The notes under the pieces are model-generated. The model was given only the letters and a program-made list of their open reading frames with translations, ran no database searches and was not told the origin of the DNA. Position numbers and translations under genes: made by a program. From the NCBI GenBank assembly GCA_020425605.1, contig JAGQRH010000010.1:1-64000 (forward strand): 64,000 nt of DNA, written 5' to 3'. Positions within the stretch are counted from its first letter, which is position 1. Every line of letters starts with the position of its first letter. Origin of the DNA: Planctomycetota bacterium. GTDB lineage: Bacteria; Planctomycetota; UBA8742; UBA2392. Shown here piece by piece: positions 44,044 through 52,948 of the stretch.

Positions 44044-45384
44044 ATGAACCAGCCCCCGAATTCAGGAATGAACACGCCGCCCGGCTATGGCCAGACGCCG
44101 CCCGGGTACGGCCCGCCACCACAGTCCGGCCCGGTGCCGAATTCCGGCAGCTACCAGCCGCCGCCTCAGGGACGTACCGGCTTCACGCGCCAGATTTTCA
44201 ACCCGGCGATGTACCGCCAGCCGGGCAGCGGAAGCTGGGCCGCGGCATCGTTGATTCTGGCGATCATCGGCTGGGTAACACTCGGCTGCCTGGGCTGGCT
44301 GACGTGGCCGCTCGGGTTGCTGTTTGGCCTGATCGGTCTGGTCGGAACCAAGCGCGCCAAGGGAATGTCGTTCGCCGGCGTAATCCTGTCCGGCGCGGGC
44401 ATCGCCTGCTTCATCGCGTTCTTCGCGCTTGGCTTCTACGTCCAATTCCAGGGCGACACGATGGCGGAGCAAGGCGGCAAGCCCGTCGTCGCGGCGATTG
44501 AAGATTTCAAAAAAGACCACAAGCGCGTCCCGAACACCCTCGATGAGCTGATTACGGAAGGCTACCTGCCTGCAACGTGGACGCAGGGCTTTGAAGGCAT
44601 CGACAGCCACGTGGAAGACGTCGTCACCGGCAAGCGCTGGGACGAATTCCTCGCGTACAAGCCGGGCGAAAACGCGACCTGGGTCGGCAAGCCCGGCCAG
44701 AACAAGAAGTCACTCAACGTCGAGGGTGACTTCGGCGACTGGTCGATCAGCCTGGACGGCAATGAAGAAGGCAAGACCTACCAGACCTACGGGCTGAGCT
44801 TCATCGGCATCGACGGGATTTCCGGCACCTCGGATGACAAGGCTGTAAACCAGGCACCGGAAGAGCCATACGACCTCGCGAATCTCTGGAGTGATGACAA
44901 CAACACCCGCGAACTCAGTCGCAAGCGTCGAGACCTGCAGCGAGTGGCCACACAGCTTGCCGACAAGAAGGACACGCTCGGCGGGGCTGTTCAGAAGGCC
45001 GAAGCCGACCTTGCCCAGGTCGAGGGTGAAGTTCGTGACCTGATGCGGGCCAAGGACCTTGCCTCATTCGACGAGGTCAAGAAGGACAACAAGGGGGCCG
45101 GCCTGCTGAAGCTGGCGGGCGCGACTGCCAAGCGCCTGTCGGTGGCCCAGAAGAAGCTCCAGCTGGTCACGGCCAAGATTGACGACATCAGCATCCAGGT
45201 TCGCCTGCTGGAGAACGAAGAAGAGATGTCCAAGCTGGCCGACAGCCCGAAGGAAATGGCTGAGCTGGTACTTCTGCTTGAGGAGTCCCAGAAGGTGCTT
45301 GACGACAAGGTTTCGCTCGGCGACCTCGATACCAAGGCCGACGACGTGGCTGCAGACGAGTGGTTCAAAGATCGCTTCAAGTAA
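44044..45384 (+). CDS. Membrane protein with Pro-rich head, pseudopilin-like domain and coiled coil
   Basis: 446 residues. A Pro/Gly/Gln/Tyr-rich head of about 50 residues comes first. Two or three membrane helices lie between about 62 and 140 (AAASLILAIIGWVTLGCLGW). A domain at about 145-270 has KRVPNTLDELITEGYLPA and ends YGLSFIGIDGISGTSDDKAV, matching the GspG-type calcium loop. An alpha-helical coiled-coil tail follows (about 285-446). It is related in plan to the four-unit protein at 33628. It lies 19 bases after the dehydrogenase gene. Confidence 0.6.
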   Translation: MNQPPNSGMNTPPGYGQTPPGYGPPPQSGPVPNSGSYQPPPQGRTGFTRQIFNPAMYRQPGSGSWAAASLILAIIGWVTLGCLGWLTWPLGLLFGLIGLVGTKRAKGMSFAGVILSGAGIACFIAFFALGFYVQFQGDTMAEQGGKPVVAAIEDFKKDHKRVPNTLDELITEGYLPATWTQGFEGIDSHVEDVVTGKRWDEFLAYKPGENATWVGKPGQNKKSLNVEGDFGDWSISLDGNEEGKTYQTYGLSFIGIDGISGTSDDKAVNQAPEEPYDLANLWSDDNNTRELSRKRRDLQRVATQLADKKDTLGGAVQKAEADLAQVEGEVRDLMRAKDLASFDEVKKDNKGAGLLKLAGATAKRLSVAQKKLQLVTAKIDDISIQVRLLENEEEMSKLADSPKEMAELVLLLEESQKVLDDKVSLGDLDTKADDVAADEWFKDRFK

Positions 45385-45409
45385 TCGCCACCGCCTGAAT
45401 CGCAATCAA

Positions 45410-45437
45410 CAGGGGGCTTGCGAAGGCAAGCCCCCTG
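45410..45437. terminator. Strong hairpin between two plus-strand genes
   Basis: Perfect 12-bp stem CAGGGGGCTTGC/GCAAGCCCCCTG with loop GAAG. No T-run follows, so it may be an attenuator or an mRNA-stability element. Confidence 0.5.
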
Positions 45438-45453
45438 CCGCAAACGGAAGCCA

Positions 45454-45690
45454 ATGGCCCTTTCACCTACAGCTATCAAGTACATCGCGATCGGCGTAGT
45501 AATCGCCGTGGCCGTTCTGCTGATTGGCGCGATCGTCATCGATTTGCTGAAGATTGTCGCGGGCATCCTGATCGGCGGCGGCCTGATCTACCTGGGTATT
45601 CGCTTCCTGATGGGCAAGGGCCTTCCCAAGGGGCTTGAGAACGCGGCCAAGAAGGTGATCAAGGAAGGCAAGGACGACAAGAAGGAATAG
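45454..45690 (+). CDS. Small membrane protein
   Basis: 78 residues from the ATG at 45454 (GGAAGCCA upstream). Two hydrophobic segments in tandem (IAIGVVIAVAVLLIGAIVI and IVAGILIGGGLIYLGIRFLM) and a lysine-rich cytoplasmic tail. No family recognised. It sits just upstream of the ABC ATPase gene (36 bases). Confidence 0.65.
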   Translation: MALSPTAIKYIAIGVVIAVAVLLIGAIVIDLLKIVAGILIGGGLIYLGIRFLMGKGLPKGLENAAKKVIKEGKDDKKE

Positions 45691-45726
45691 CGCCGCCCCG
45701 CGCTGCACTGTTTACTGTCTGCTGCC

Positions 45727-46665
45727 ATGATCGAGCTGCAACACGTCTGCAAGACCTTCCGCCAGTTCCGCGCCGTGTGGGACCTGAGTTTCCGTTGCGA
45801 ATCCGGCGACATATTCGGCTTCGTCGGCCCCAACGGTGCCGGCAAGACCACGACCATGCGGATGATGGCCACGCTGCTCGACCCGGACTACGGCGACATC
45901 ACGATCGACGGCGTCAGCGTGCTCGATGAGCCTGAAGAGATTCGCCGCATCATCGGCTACATGCCCGACTACATCGGCGTCTACGAAGGCGTCGAGATCC
46001 GCGAATACCTCGAGTTCTTTGCCGCGGCCTACCGCATTGCGCCGGACCGCCGCAAGAAGCTGGTCGACGAGATCATGGAGATCACCGACCTCACCAGCGT
46101 CGAGAAGAAGGACGTCAGCACGCTTTCCAAGGGCATGCGCCAGCGCCTGTGCCTTGCCAAGACGCTCGTGCATGACCCGAAAGTTCTAATCCTGGACGAG
46201 CCGGCGGCGGGCCTCGATCCGCGTGCGCGCATCGAGCTGCGACTGCTGCTGAAAGAGCTTCAGAAGCTGGGCAAGACCATCATCATCAGCAGCCACATCC
46301 TGACCGAGCTGTCGGACATCTGTACCAGCGTCGGAATCATCGAGCGCGGCATCATGCTGGCCGCCGGCAAGATTGAGGACATCCTCACCGACCGCTCCGG
46401 CGGCCCGGCCAAGCAGCAGAAGCTGTTCCTGAAGGTCCTGGGCTCGCCGGATTCGGCTGTGGCCGTGCTGCGCAGCCTGCCTGATATCGGCGGCTGCGAG
46501 ATCGATCGCGGGTTGATCACGTTCACGTTCATGCAGCCGATCGAGAGCAACCCGGGGCTGCTGCGTGAGCTGCTGAATCGCAACGTGCCAGTCGTGACGC
46601 TCGCGCCCGCGACGCAGAACCTCGAGGACATCTTCCTCAATGTCACCAAGGGCATCATCGCCTGA
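45727..46665 (+). CDS. ABC transporter ATP-binding protein (NatA/CcmA type)
   Basis: 312 residues. All ABC motifs are present: Walker A GPNGAGKTT, signature LSKGMRQRLCLAKTL (LSKGM instead of LSGGQ), Walker B VLILDEPAAGLD, and the switch His in ISSHILTEL. A C-terminal extension of about 90 residues is usual for NatA/CcmA-like exporters. No membrane permease gene is adjacent: the next genes encode single-helix proteins. The partner must lie elsewhere, or the small protein at 45454 takes part. Confidence 0.92.
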   Translation: MIELQHVCKTFRQFRAVWDLSFRCESGDIFGFVGPNGAGKTTTMRMMATLLDPDYGDITIDGVSVLDEPEEIRRIIGYMPDYIGVYEGVEIREYLEFFAAAYRIAPDRRKKLVDEIMEITDLTSVEKKDVSTLSKGMRQRLCLAKTLVHDPKVLILDEPAAGLDPRARIELRLLLKELQKLGKTIIISSHILTELSDICTSVGIIERGIMLAAGKIEDILTDRSGGPAKQQKLFLKVLGSPDSAVAVLRSLPDIGGCEIDRGLITFTFMQPIESNPGLLRELLNRNVPVVTLAPATQNLEDIFLNVTKGIIA

Positions 46666-46707
46666 TTGGGCTGTCCAACGGCAGCCCTTCGCCGTTCAAT
46701 GGGAAGC

Positions 46708-47295
46708 ATGGAAAAGGGCTCGACCATCAATTCCGTTGAGTCGCGCAAGCGCAAGCCGCCGCTGGTGCCGATACTGCTTGCGATGCTGATGCTGGTAGTA
46801 CTCGGCACGGCCGCGGTCTACTTCATCACACGCGAGCCGGTCGAGAACGCGGCCGAAGACTGGATTACCCACAACTCTCCGGACGGCGCGTTCAGCGTGA
46901 AGCTGCCGGACGAGCCGGAAGCCAGCCAGCGCGAGGCCGAGGACGGCGGCGACCCGATCCACATGCTTACCGTTCCGCTTCGTTCGAGGGTGTATTGGGT
47001 GGCTTGGTCGGACTACACCGAGGACCAGATTGAGCGCTTCGGCTCGGAGCTGTTGCTAGACTTCGCGGTCGACAACGGCATCCAGGCCGTGGAGGGCATC
47101 ATCACCCGCCGCATCGACCTGACCTGGCAAGACCACCCCGGCTGCGAGTTCTGGGCCGATCTGCCGGGAGGCAAAGCCCACTTCCGCATCGTGCTGGTCG
47201 GCAAGCGCATGTATCGCCAGGCAATCATCCACGCGCCGGGCTTTCAGCCAAATGACGATTTGTTCTTTGGCTCGTTCGCCTTGAATCCAGCGTAG
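46708..47295 (+). CDS. Single-pass membrane protein, paralogue of the next gene
   Basis: 195 residues from the ATG at 46708; in-frame starts at 46699 and 46666 are alternatives and none has a good ribosome site. An N-terminal helix (VPILLAMLMLVVLGTAAVYFI) is followed by an extracytoplasmic alpha/beta domain of about 140 residues (DGAFSVKLPDEPE, then AHFRIVLVGKRMYRQAI and FFGSFAL at the end). The C-terminal layout matches the protein at 47329. Function unknown. Confidence 0.6.
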   Translation: MEKGSTINSVESRKRKPPLVPILLAMLMLVVLGTAAVYFITREPVENAAEDWITHNSPDGAFSVKLPDEPEASQREAEDGGDPIHMLTVPLRSRVYWVAWSDYTEDQIERFGSELLLDFAVDNGIQAVEGIITRRIDLTWQDHPGCEFWADLPGGKAHFRIVLVGKRMYRQAIIHAPGFQPNDDLFFGSFALNPA

Positions 47296-47328
47296 CGCGC
47301 ACCCCTCGCGACTGATCCAATATCAGCA

Positions 47329-47940
47329 ATGAGAAGAGGCGGAACCGTAAACCCTGTTCAAAGGCGCCGGCCCAAACCCATGTCGAGGGTGGGGCGAATG
47401 ATCGCCGTAGTATCGGTGGGCATGCTTCTTCTTGCCGGGCTGTGGGCCTATCAAGCCGGGCATCTGGACTTTTTGGGGCTCCACTGGCGACCGTTCACCG
47501 ATGCGGGTAGTGGCTATCGCGTGTACTTTCCCGGTGAGGTCACGAAGGACAACTACGGCAGGGTGGAACGCTTCCCTGGATTCAAACAAGACGTTCCACG
47601 GTCCAAGGTCGAATACCGCGGCTGTGAGTACTCGTCCAGCTGCGTTGACCTGAAAGGCATGCTGAACGGGCGGATACTCGACCGGGAGCTTCTCTACGAC
47701 GTCTTGACCAAGAAGGGCAGCGACGGCGAACCCTTCAGCGAAATACTCTCGAAGCGAGAGTTCGTGTGGAATGACCACGAAGCTGTGGACCTTGAACTGC
47801 AGTTCCCCCTGAGTAAGAGCCAAGCGCGGGTCATCCTCGTCGACAGCAAGCTCTACATTATGGAAGTCGCCTACCAAGACGGCATGGAACCGGATGTTGA
47901 GCGGTTCTTTGAATCATTTGAGCTGTTGGATCCATCCTAG
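47329..47940 (+). CDS. Single-pass membrane protein, paralogue of the previous gene
   Basis: 203 residues. A basic N-terminus is followed by a helix (MIAVVSVGMLLLAGLWAYQ) and an extracytoplasmic domain starting GYRVYFPGEV and ending ARVILVDSKLYIMEVAYQ, then FFESFELL. The same order of features occurs in the 46708 protein, so the two probably arose by duplication. An in-frame ATG at 47380 could be the true start. Function unknown. Confidence 0.6.
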   Translation: MRRGGTVNPVQRRRPKPMSRVGRMIAVVSVGMLLLAGLWAYQAGHLDFLGLHWRPFTDAGSGYRVYFPGEVTKDNYGRVERFPGFKQDVPRSKVEYRGCEYSSSCVDLKGMLNGRILDRELLYDVLTKKGSDGEPFSEILSKREFVWNDHEAVDLELQFPLSKSQARVILVDSKLYIMEVAYQDGMEPDVERFFESFELLDPS

Positions 47941-47948
47941 CGGGCAGG

Positions 47949-48233
47949 TCAATCGCCGACGCGCTGGCGACGTCTGCGCTGTCTTTCGGCGCCACCGTTG
48001 GAGCTGACGTCCATGATTGCGCCGATCACGATGGCGGCGATCTGCAGGATCCCGAAATGCGTGTTGTAGGCCCACACCAGCCCCAGCGTCATCCAGGGCA
48101 TGAAGATCAAACCCAGCAGCGGCCACACCCAAAGCCTGAAGGCGTTGGGCTGGACGTAGGTCGTAAAGATCCACATCACCACCAGCAGCAGGCGGGGCGA
48201 GATCAGCGCAAGTAGCAGGTAGAGACATCCCAT
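47949..48233 (-). CDS. Small two-helix membrane protein with basic tail
   Basis: 94 residues. Two hydrophobic segments (CLYLLLALISPRLLLVVMWI and LWVWPLLGLIFMPWMTLGLV), a third weaker one, and a C-terminal cluster of arginines (RQRRRRQR). The opening (LLLALISPRL) is a pattern seen in small uncharacterised bacterial membrane proteins. Convergent with the 47329 gene, 8 bases apart. Function unknown. Confidence 0.6.
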   Translation of the reverse strand: MGCLYLLLALISPRLLLVVMWIFTTYVQPNAFRLWVWPLLGLIFMPWMTLGLVWAYNTHFGILQIAAIVIGAIMDVSSNGGAERQRRRRQRVGD

Positions 48234-48288
48234 GGCGTACCGTGATTGCGTTTCAGACGGGTGTGCTTTCAGTATGCACCAATAGAAC

Positions 48289-48307
48289 GGGGCGGCCGGG
48301 CCGCCCC
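48289..48307 (-). terminator. Hairpin after the DUF192 lipoprotein gene
   Basis: A 9-bp perfect stem GGGGCGGCC/GGCCGCCCC with a 1-base formal loop, then GTTCTATTG on the minus strand. Confidence 0.5.
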
Positions 48308-48331
48308 ATTCCAGACAATCTCAACGCACGA

Positions 48332-50092
48332 CTACTCGCGGTTCGCAAGCGCCGGCGGAATGAAGATGCGATCGCCTTCTTCAACCTTGTTCTTCTCAAA
48401 CCACTTCTCTTCCAGCTCGATGGCGTACTTGGCCGCGCCGCCGGATTCGTAGCGCTCAAGCTGATAGTCCGGCGTGCCGGGCTCGGGCGCCTTCATTACC
48501 TGGTGAATCTTGACGATGACGCCCTTGTCGTCGCAGAACGCGATCGACAGGTTCATTTTGCAGTTCTTCATCCAGTACTGCAGCTCCGGCTGCTCCTCGT
48601 CGTAGACGAACAGCATGCCGAAGTTGGGTCGCAGGCTGGTGCGGTACATCAGGCCGCGGGTCTGCTCGGCATCTGTGATTGCCAGCTCCATGCGGACGCG
48701 GGCCTTGAATTCGTTGTCCTTGCCCGGCCAGCGATCGGTGACCACGTCCTTCGACTTGGCCTTGTAGAACACCAGCGGCTGGGTCAGCGGCTTCAGGTCA
48801 CGCAGCACGTACGGGAAGTTCAACTCGCCACTGGCCTCGAAACCGCTCGGCACGGCAATCACGAAGCGCGAGCTGGCTGCAGCACCCAATTCGCCGCCCT
48901 GGGTCGTGATCTTCTGCGAGATCGAATACTTGCCGCCGTCAGCCTTCACATACCAGAGGTTGATGCCGGCCGGTGCGTCGATCTTGACGAAACTGGGGTC
49001 ATCCCACGCGAGCACGATGGCCTTGTTCTTCTCAAGTGTCTTGGCCTTCAGCAATGCCGCCTTGCGTTCGTCATCTGTGCGGGCCAGCGAAGCCTCAAGG
49101 CGCGTCTCTCCGAACTTGATCTCCATCTCGTCGTAGGTGACGTCTTCGGCGGACATGATATCCAGCGCGGTGACCGCAACTGGCGATCGGCGGTCAATGT
49201 CGTTCTTGGTGAAGTAGTCGGAGCCCTTCCAGATCGCGAGGTAGGTGGACTTGGTCGGGCTGTAGTAAACGGGCTCATCAATGTCGCTGCCGCCATTGGC
49301 CTCGATGCCCTCGTAGATCGCGGAAATGACCGTGGCACGGAAACGGCCGGTGCTTTCCAGGTAGCACGCGCACCACTTGCCCTTGGCTTCCTTCAGCCAG
49401 AACTCGTGGTACTGGCTGTTCAGCGGAATGATCACGCCCTGGCCTTCCTTCAGGTCGTCGCGGTCTTTCACGAACTGGGCAACTTCGTCCGGCTTCTCGA
49501 GCACTCGCAGCTCAACCGAGGGCGAGTCCTTGGGCTCTTCTTCGGGGCGCTCATTCCGCAGGAAGAACAGCTTGGCAAACGTGCCGCCGGCTTCCTTCGA
49601 CTTGTCGATCAGGTTGGGCTCGGTCTTCACCTCGGCCCCTTTGCTCATTCCCAGGTCCTTTGCGACGCCCTTGCGAACCTGTAGCACAACGCGTGCGTCT
49701 TTGGCCGCGTATTCATGCGGGAAGGTTCCCTGCGAGAACGCGGGCACGCCTTCCACAGAAATGACCTTGGCCGAGGCATCAATGAAAATCAGGTCGATCG
49801 CTGCCGGCAGGTTGAAGAAGTTGATTTTGACAGGCTGCTTCTGCTCCGGGTACAGGTATGCGATGGCCTGGCCTTCCTTGATGGCGATGCCGTTGATGGC
49901 GCGCCGACGATGCAACTCAGTAGTTGCGAGGTAGGCGTCGAATTCCTTGCCGTTGATGCTCAGTTTTTCCGTGGTCTCCAGGAACGGCCACTTTACGGGC
50001 TCAACGGCTTCCGTGTCGTCGCCGCATGAGGCAAGCATGAAGGTCAATGCAACCAGGGCCGTGCAGGTAATCAGCGTCCGAAACTGCCGCAT
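48332..50092 (-). CDS. Lipoprotein with a C-terminal DUF192 domain and three upstream DUF192-like units
   Basis: 586 residues from the ATG at 50092 (GGAGAAGAAGTG upstream). The lipoprotein signal ends LASC (Cys23). A clear DUF192 domain occupies about 465-577: ELAITDAEQTRGLMYRTSL, FVYDEEQPELQYWMKNC, then AIELEEKWFEKNKVEEGDRI. Three earlier stretches (about 48-155, 194-300, 325-430) repeat the outline 'xxx-L..T...R...-hydrophobic-W/F.N'. For example, ATTELHRRRAINGIAIKEG and LARTDDERKAALLKAKTL sit where the last unit has AITDAEQTRGLMY. DUF192 proteins are small envelope proteins of unknown role; several units in one lipoprotein is unusual. The three weaker units are inferred from pattern. Confidence 0.75.
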   Translation of the reverse strand: MRQFRTLITCTALVALTFMLASCGDDTEAVEPVKWPFLETTEKLSINGKEFDAYLATTELHRRRAINGIAIKEGQAIAYLYPEQKQPVKINFFNLPAAIDLIFIDASAKVISVEGVPAFSQGTFPHEYAAKDARVVLQVRKGVAKDLGMSKGAEVKTEPNLIDKSKEAGGTFAKLFFLRNERPEEEPKDSPSVELRVLEKPDEVAQFVKDRDDLKEGQGVIIPLNSQYHEFWLKEAKGKWCACYLESTGRFRATVISAIYEGIEANGGSDIDEPVYYSPTKSTYLAIWKGSDYFTKNDIDRRSPVAVTALDIMSAEDVTYDEMEIKFGETRLEASLARTDDERKAALLKAKTLEKNKAIVLAWDDPSFVKIDAPAGINLWYVKADGGKYSISQKITTQGGELGAAASSRFVIAVPSGFEASGELNFPYVLRDLKPLTQPLVFYKAKSKDVVTDRWPGKDNEFKARVRMELAITDAEQTRGLMYRTSLRPNFGMLFVYDEEQPELQYWMKNCKMNLSIAFCDDKGVIVKIHQVMKAPEPGTPDYQLERYESGGAAKYAIELEEKWFEKNKVEEGDRIFIPPALANRE

Positions 50093-50126
50093 CACTTCTT
50101 CTCCACCACCACGTCCAATACCGCCA

Positions 50127-50146
50127 CGCCCCGGTATTCCGGGGCG
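50127..50146. terminator. Perfect hairpin upstream of the DUF192 lipoprotein
   Basis: CGCCCCGG, loop TATT, CCGGGGCG. It sits between the leuS stop and the lipoprotein start; it may add to leuS termination or shape the leader. Confidence 0.4.
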
Positions 50147-50187
50147 TAAATGAGCCGGGCAGCATATGGCGAGGGGGTCCAGGGGGC

Positions 50188-50218
50188 AAGTAGGGGCGGG
50201 CGTGCCCATCCCCTACTT
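50188..50218 (-). terminator. Hairpin at the leuS stop codon
   Basis: AAGTAGGGG/CCCCTACTT arms with an inner GGGC-GT-GCCC stem; the leuS TAG lies inside one arm. No T-run. Confidence 0.45.
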
Positions 50219-52843
50219 GGCCACGATATTGACGATTCGGCCCGGAACCGCGATCAGCTTGGTGATCTTCTTGCCCTCGACGAACTTCTGTACGTTCTCG
50301 TTGGTCAGGGCCAGCTGCTCCATCTCTTCTTTCGTGGCCTTGCTGGGCAGCATGATCGTGCCGCGCAGCTTGCCATTCACTTGCACCGGGATCTCGACTT
50401 CATCCAGCTGCATGGCTGCCGGGTCGGCCTTCGGCCAGGGGCGTGCAAACACGCTGTCCTTGTGTCCCAGTGCCTGGTTCAGCTCTTCGGCCGTGTGGGG
50501 CACGAACGGTGACAGCGTCAGCACCATGGCCTCGAAGGCCTCACGCAGCGCGAAACGTGATGGCTCATCCGGCGCTTTGTTCTCGCGGACGAAGCTGTTG
50601 ATGTCGTTCAGCAGCCCCATGCCCTGCGCGATCGCCGTGTTGAACGCATATCGGCCCTCGAATTCGCGGGTCACCTTGTCGATCAGCGAATGGGCGGCCG
50701 CACGCAGGGCCTTGGCGGCCGGCGGGTATTCCGTGCCCGCAGGGGCCTCGCCGATGTCCTCGACCAGAGGCGCGCACTGCAGCGTGGTGTCGTACCAGCG
50801 GCGCAGGAAGCCGTATGGGCCCTTCATGCCGTTGGGGTCCCAGGCGCTGTCGGCGTCGCCGGGGCCCAGGAACAGGATGGCCAGGCGGGTTGCGTCCGCG
50901 CCGTACTGCTCCATCAGCGCCGTCGGGTCGGCACCGTTTTTCTTGGACTTGGACATCTTCTCGATACGGCGGGTGATGTCCTTGTCGGTCGCCTTGCCCT
51001 CTTTCTTCAGCTTGGCGAATTCGTCGACGCTGACGTAGCGGTTCATGTGCTCGTTCACGACCTTGATGCTCTCGCCCTGGATCAGGCCGTGGGCGTACAG
51101 GCGCTTGAACGGCTCATCGAAGTCGATCAGACCGATGTCGTGCAGGAACTTAGTGTAGAAGCGAGCATAAATCAGGTGCAGGATCGCGTGTTCGCGCCCG
51201 CCAATGTACAGGTCCACAGGCGCCCAGTGTGCGCACTTGGCGCGGTCGAAAATCTTGTCATCGTTGTTCGGGTCCGTATAGCGCAGGTAGTACCACGAGC
51301 TGTCCACGAAGGTGTCCATCGTGTCCATGTCGCGCCGGGCGTCTTCGCCACCGCACTTGGGGCACTTCACGTGCTGAAAGGCCGGGTGCAGCGTCAGTGG
51401 TGACTGGCCGGTGGGCAGGAAGTCAACGTCATCGGGCAGCTTGACCGGCAGCTCGTTTTCGGGCACCGGCACGATGCCGCACTTCGGGCAATGAATCACC
51501 GGGATCGGGCAGCCCCAATAACGCTGGCGCGAGATGCCCCAGTCGCGCAGCTTGTAGTTCACTTTTGGCCCGCCCTTGTCCTGCGCCAGCAGGTCGAGGC
51601 CGATCTTCTCGATCGCTTCTTTCGTGGTCAGGCCGGTGTAGTCGCCGCTGTTCACCAGGCGGCCGTGCTCAGTGTACGCGGACTCCTTGACGTCAACCTC
51701 GTCGTCGTTGACAGCCTCGATCACCTGCTTGATCGGCAGCCTGTATTCGCCGGCAAATTCGTGGTCGCGCTCGTCGTGGCCCGGCACGGCCATCACGGCG
51801 CCGGTGCCATACATCAGCACGTAGTTGGCGACGAAGATCGGGACCTCTTCACCGCTCAGCGGGTTCACGGCCTTGAAGCCGGTGTTGAAGCCCTCTTTCT
51901 CGGCTTCGCCTACGCGGTCCTGCTCGGACATCGCCAGCGTATCCTTGACGAACTCGCGCAGTTGCTTGGCCTTTTTCTCGTCCAGCTGTGCGGTGATCTT
52001 CTCGACCAGCGGATGCTCCGGTGCCAGCGCCACGAACGTCACGCCGAACACGGTGTCGGCGCGCGTCGTGAAGACCGTCATGGTCTCTTCGGTCTGGAGC
52101 TTGGCCGTGAAGTCGATGTTCACGCCCTGGCTTCGGCCGATCCAGTTGCGCTGCTGGTTGCTGACCTTCTCGGGCCACTTGTCGCCCAGCTTGTCCAGGC
52201 CTTCCAACAGCCTGTCGGCGTAGTCAGTGATGCGCAGGAACCACGCGTCGATCTCTTTCAGGATGACCCGAGATTCGCAGCGGAAGCAGGCCTGGAACTC
52301 GTCGCCGTCCTTGACGATCGTCTCGACCTGCTCATTGGCCAGCACCGTGTTGCAGTGCGTGCACCAGTTGACGCGCGCCTTTTTGCGGTAGGCAACGCCC
52401 TTTTCCAGCATCTGCAGGAAGATCCACTGCGTCCATTTGTAGTAGTCCGGCCGGCAGGTGAAGACTTCGCGGTCCCAGTCAAAGCTGTAGCCAAAGGCGT
52501 GCTTCTGCTTGCGCATCGCCTCGATGTTGTCGTACGTGAACTTTGACGGGTGAATCTTGTTCTCGATCGCCGCGTTTTCGGCGGGCAGACCGAAGGCATC
52601 CCAGCCGGTCGGGTCCAGCACGTTCTTGCCGTTCATGCGCAGGTAGCGCGCCATGGCGTCAGTCAGCGTGTACGGCAGGGCGTGACCAAAGTGCAGCTTG
52701 CCCGACGGGTAGGGAAACATGGACAGGATGTAGAAGTCACGGTCGGACTTGGGTTCCGTGCTGCTGCTCGCCGGCTGCCGGGTTGCATCCCACAGCGCCT
52801 GCCACTTCTTCTCGTAATCCGGAAACTTGCGTTCTTCGTCCAT
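50213..52843 (-). CDS. leuS: Leucyl-tRNA synthetase
   Basis: 876 residues from the ATG at 52843; the frame opens 17 codons earlier, without a ribosome site. HIGH-type motif: FPYPSGKLHFGHALPY. The class Ia core continues with DPTGWDAFGLPAENAA, a zinc-binding segment (WCTHCNTVLA, then FRCES), the editing domain (TTRADTVFGVTFVALAPEHP), DTMDTFVDSSWYYLRY and KMSKSKKNGADP. The C-terminal anticodon-binding part ends normally. It charges tRNA-Leu. Length and motifs are complete. Confidence 0.98.
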   Translation of the reverse strand: MDEERKFPDYEKKWQALWDATRQPASSSTEPKSDRDFYILSMFPYPSGKLHFGHALPYTLTDAMARYLRMNGKNVLDPTGWDAFGLPAENAAIENKIHPSKFTYDNIEAMRKQKHAFGYSFDWDREVFTCRPDYYKWTQWIFLQMLEKGVAYRKKARVNWCTHCNTVLANEQVETIVKDGDEFQACFRCESRVILKEIDAWFLRITDYADRLLEGLDKLGDKWPEKVSNQQRNWIGRSQGVNIDFTAKLQTEETMTVFTTRADTVFGVTFVALAPEHPLVEKITAQLDEKKAKQLREFVKDTLAMSEQDRVGEAEKEGFNTGFKAVNPLSGEEVPIFVANYVLMYGTGAVMAVPGHDERDHEFAGEYRLPIKQVIEAVNDDEVDVKESAYTEHGRLVNSGDYTGLTTKEAIEKIGLDLLAQDKGGPKVNYKLRDWGISRQRYWGCPIPVIHCPKCGIVPVPENELPVKLPDDVDFLPTGQSPLTLHPAFQHVKCPKCGGEDARRDMDTMDTFVDSSWYYLRYTDPNNDDKIFDRAKCAHWAPVDLYIGGREHAILHLIYARFYTKFLHDIGLIDFDEPFKRLYAHGLIQGESIKVVNEHMNRYVSVDEFAKLKKEGKATDKDITRRIEKMSKSKKNGADPTALMEQYGADATRLAILFLGPGDADSAWDPNGMKGPYGFLRRWYDTTLQCAPLVEDIGEAPAGTEYPPAAKALRAAAHSLIDKVTREFEGRYAFNTAIAQGMGLLNDINSFVRENKAPDEPSRFALREAFEAMVLTLSPFVPHTAEELNQALGHKDSVFARPWPKADPAAMQLDEVEIPVQVNGKLRGTIMLPSKATKEEMEQLALTNENVQKFVEGKKITKLIAVPGRIVNIVAK

Positions 52844-52910
52844 GATCAGCCCCGTTTCGCCGCGTAACGATAGCGGCCATCCCTTCCTGCTCAACTACCC
52901 AAATGAAAAC

Positions 52911-52933
52911 CGCCCCGCCTTTTGGGCGGGGCG
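52911..52933 (-). terminator. Intrinsic terminator of the GxxExxY gene
   Basis: Stem CGCCCCGCC/GGCGGGGCG with a T-rich loop; on the minus strand it is followed by GTTTTC. It lies after the stop at 52949. Confidence 0.8.
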
Positions 52934-52948
52934 TCCTGGCGTCGCTGC

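Noticed and set aside
48242..49684. Plus-strand frame of 480 codons inside the DUF192 lipoprotein
   Set aside because: Antisense shadow of a supported lipoprotein gene.
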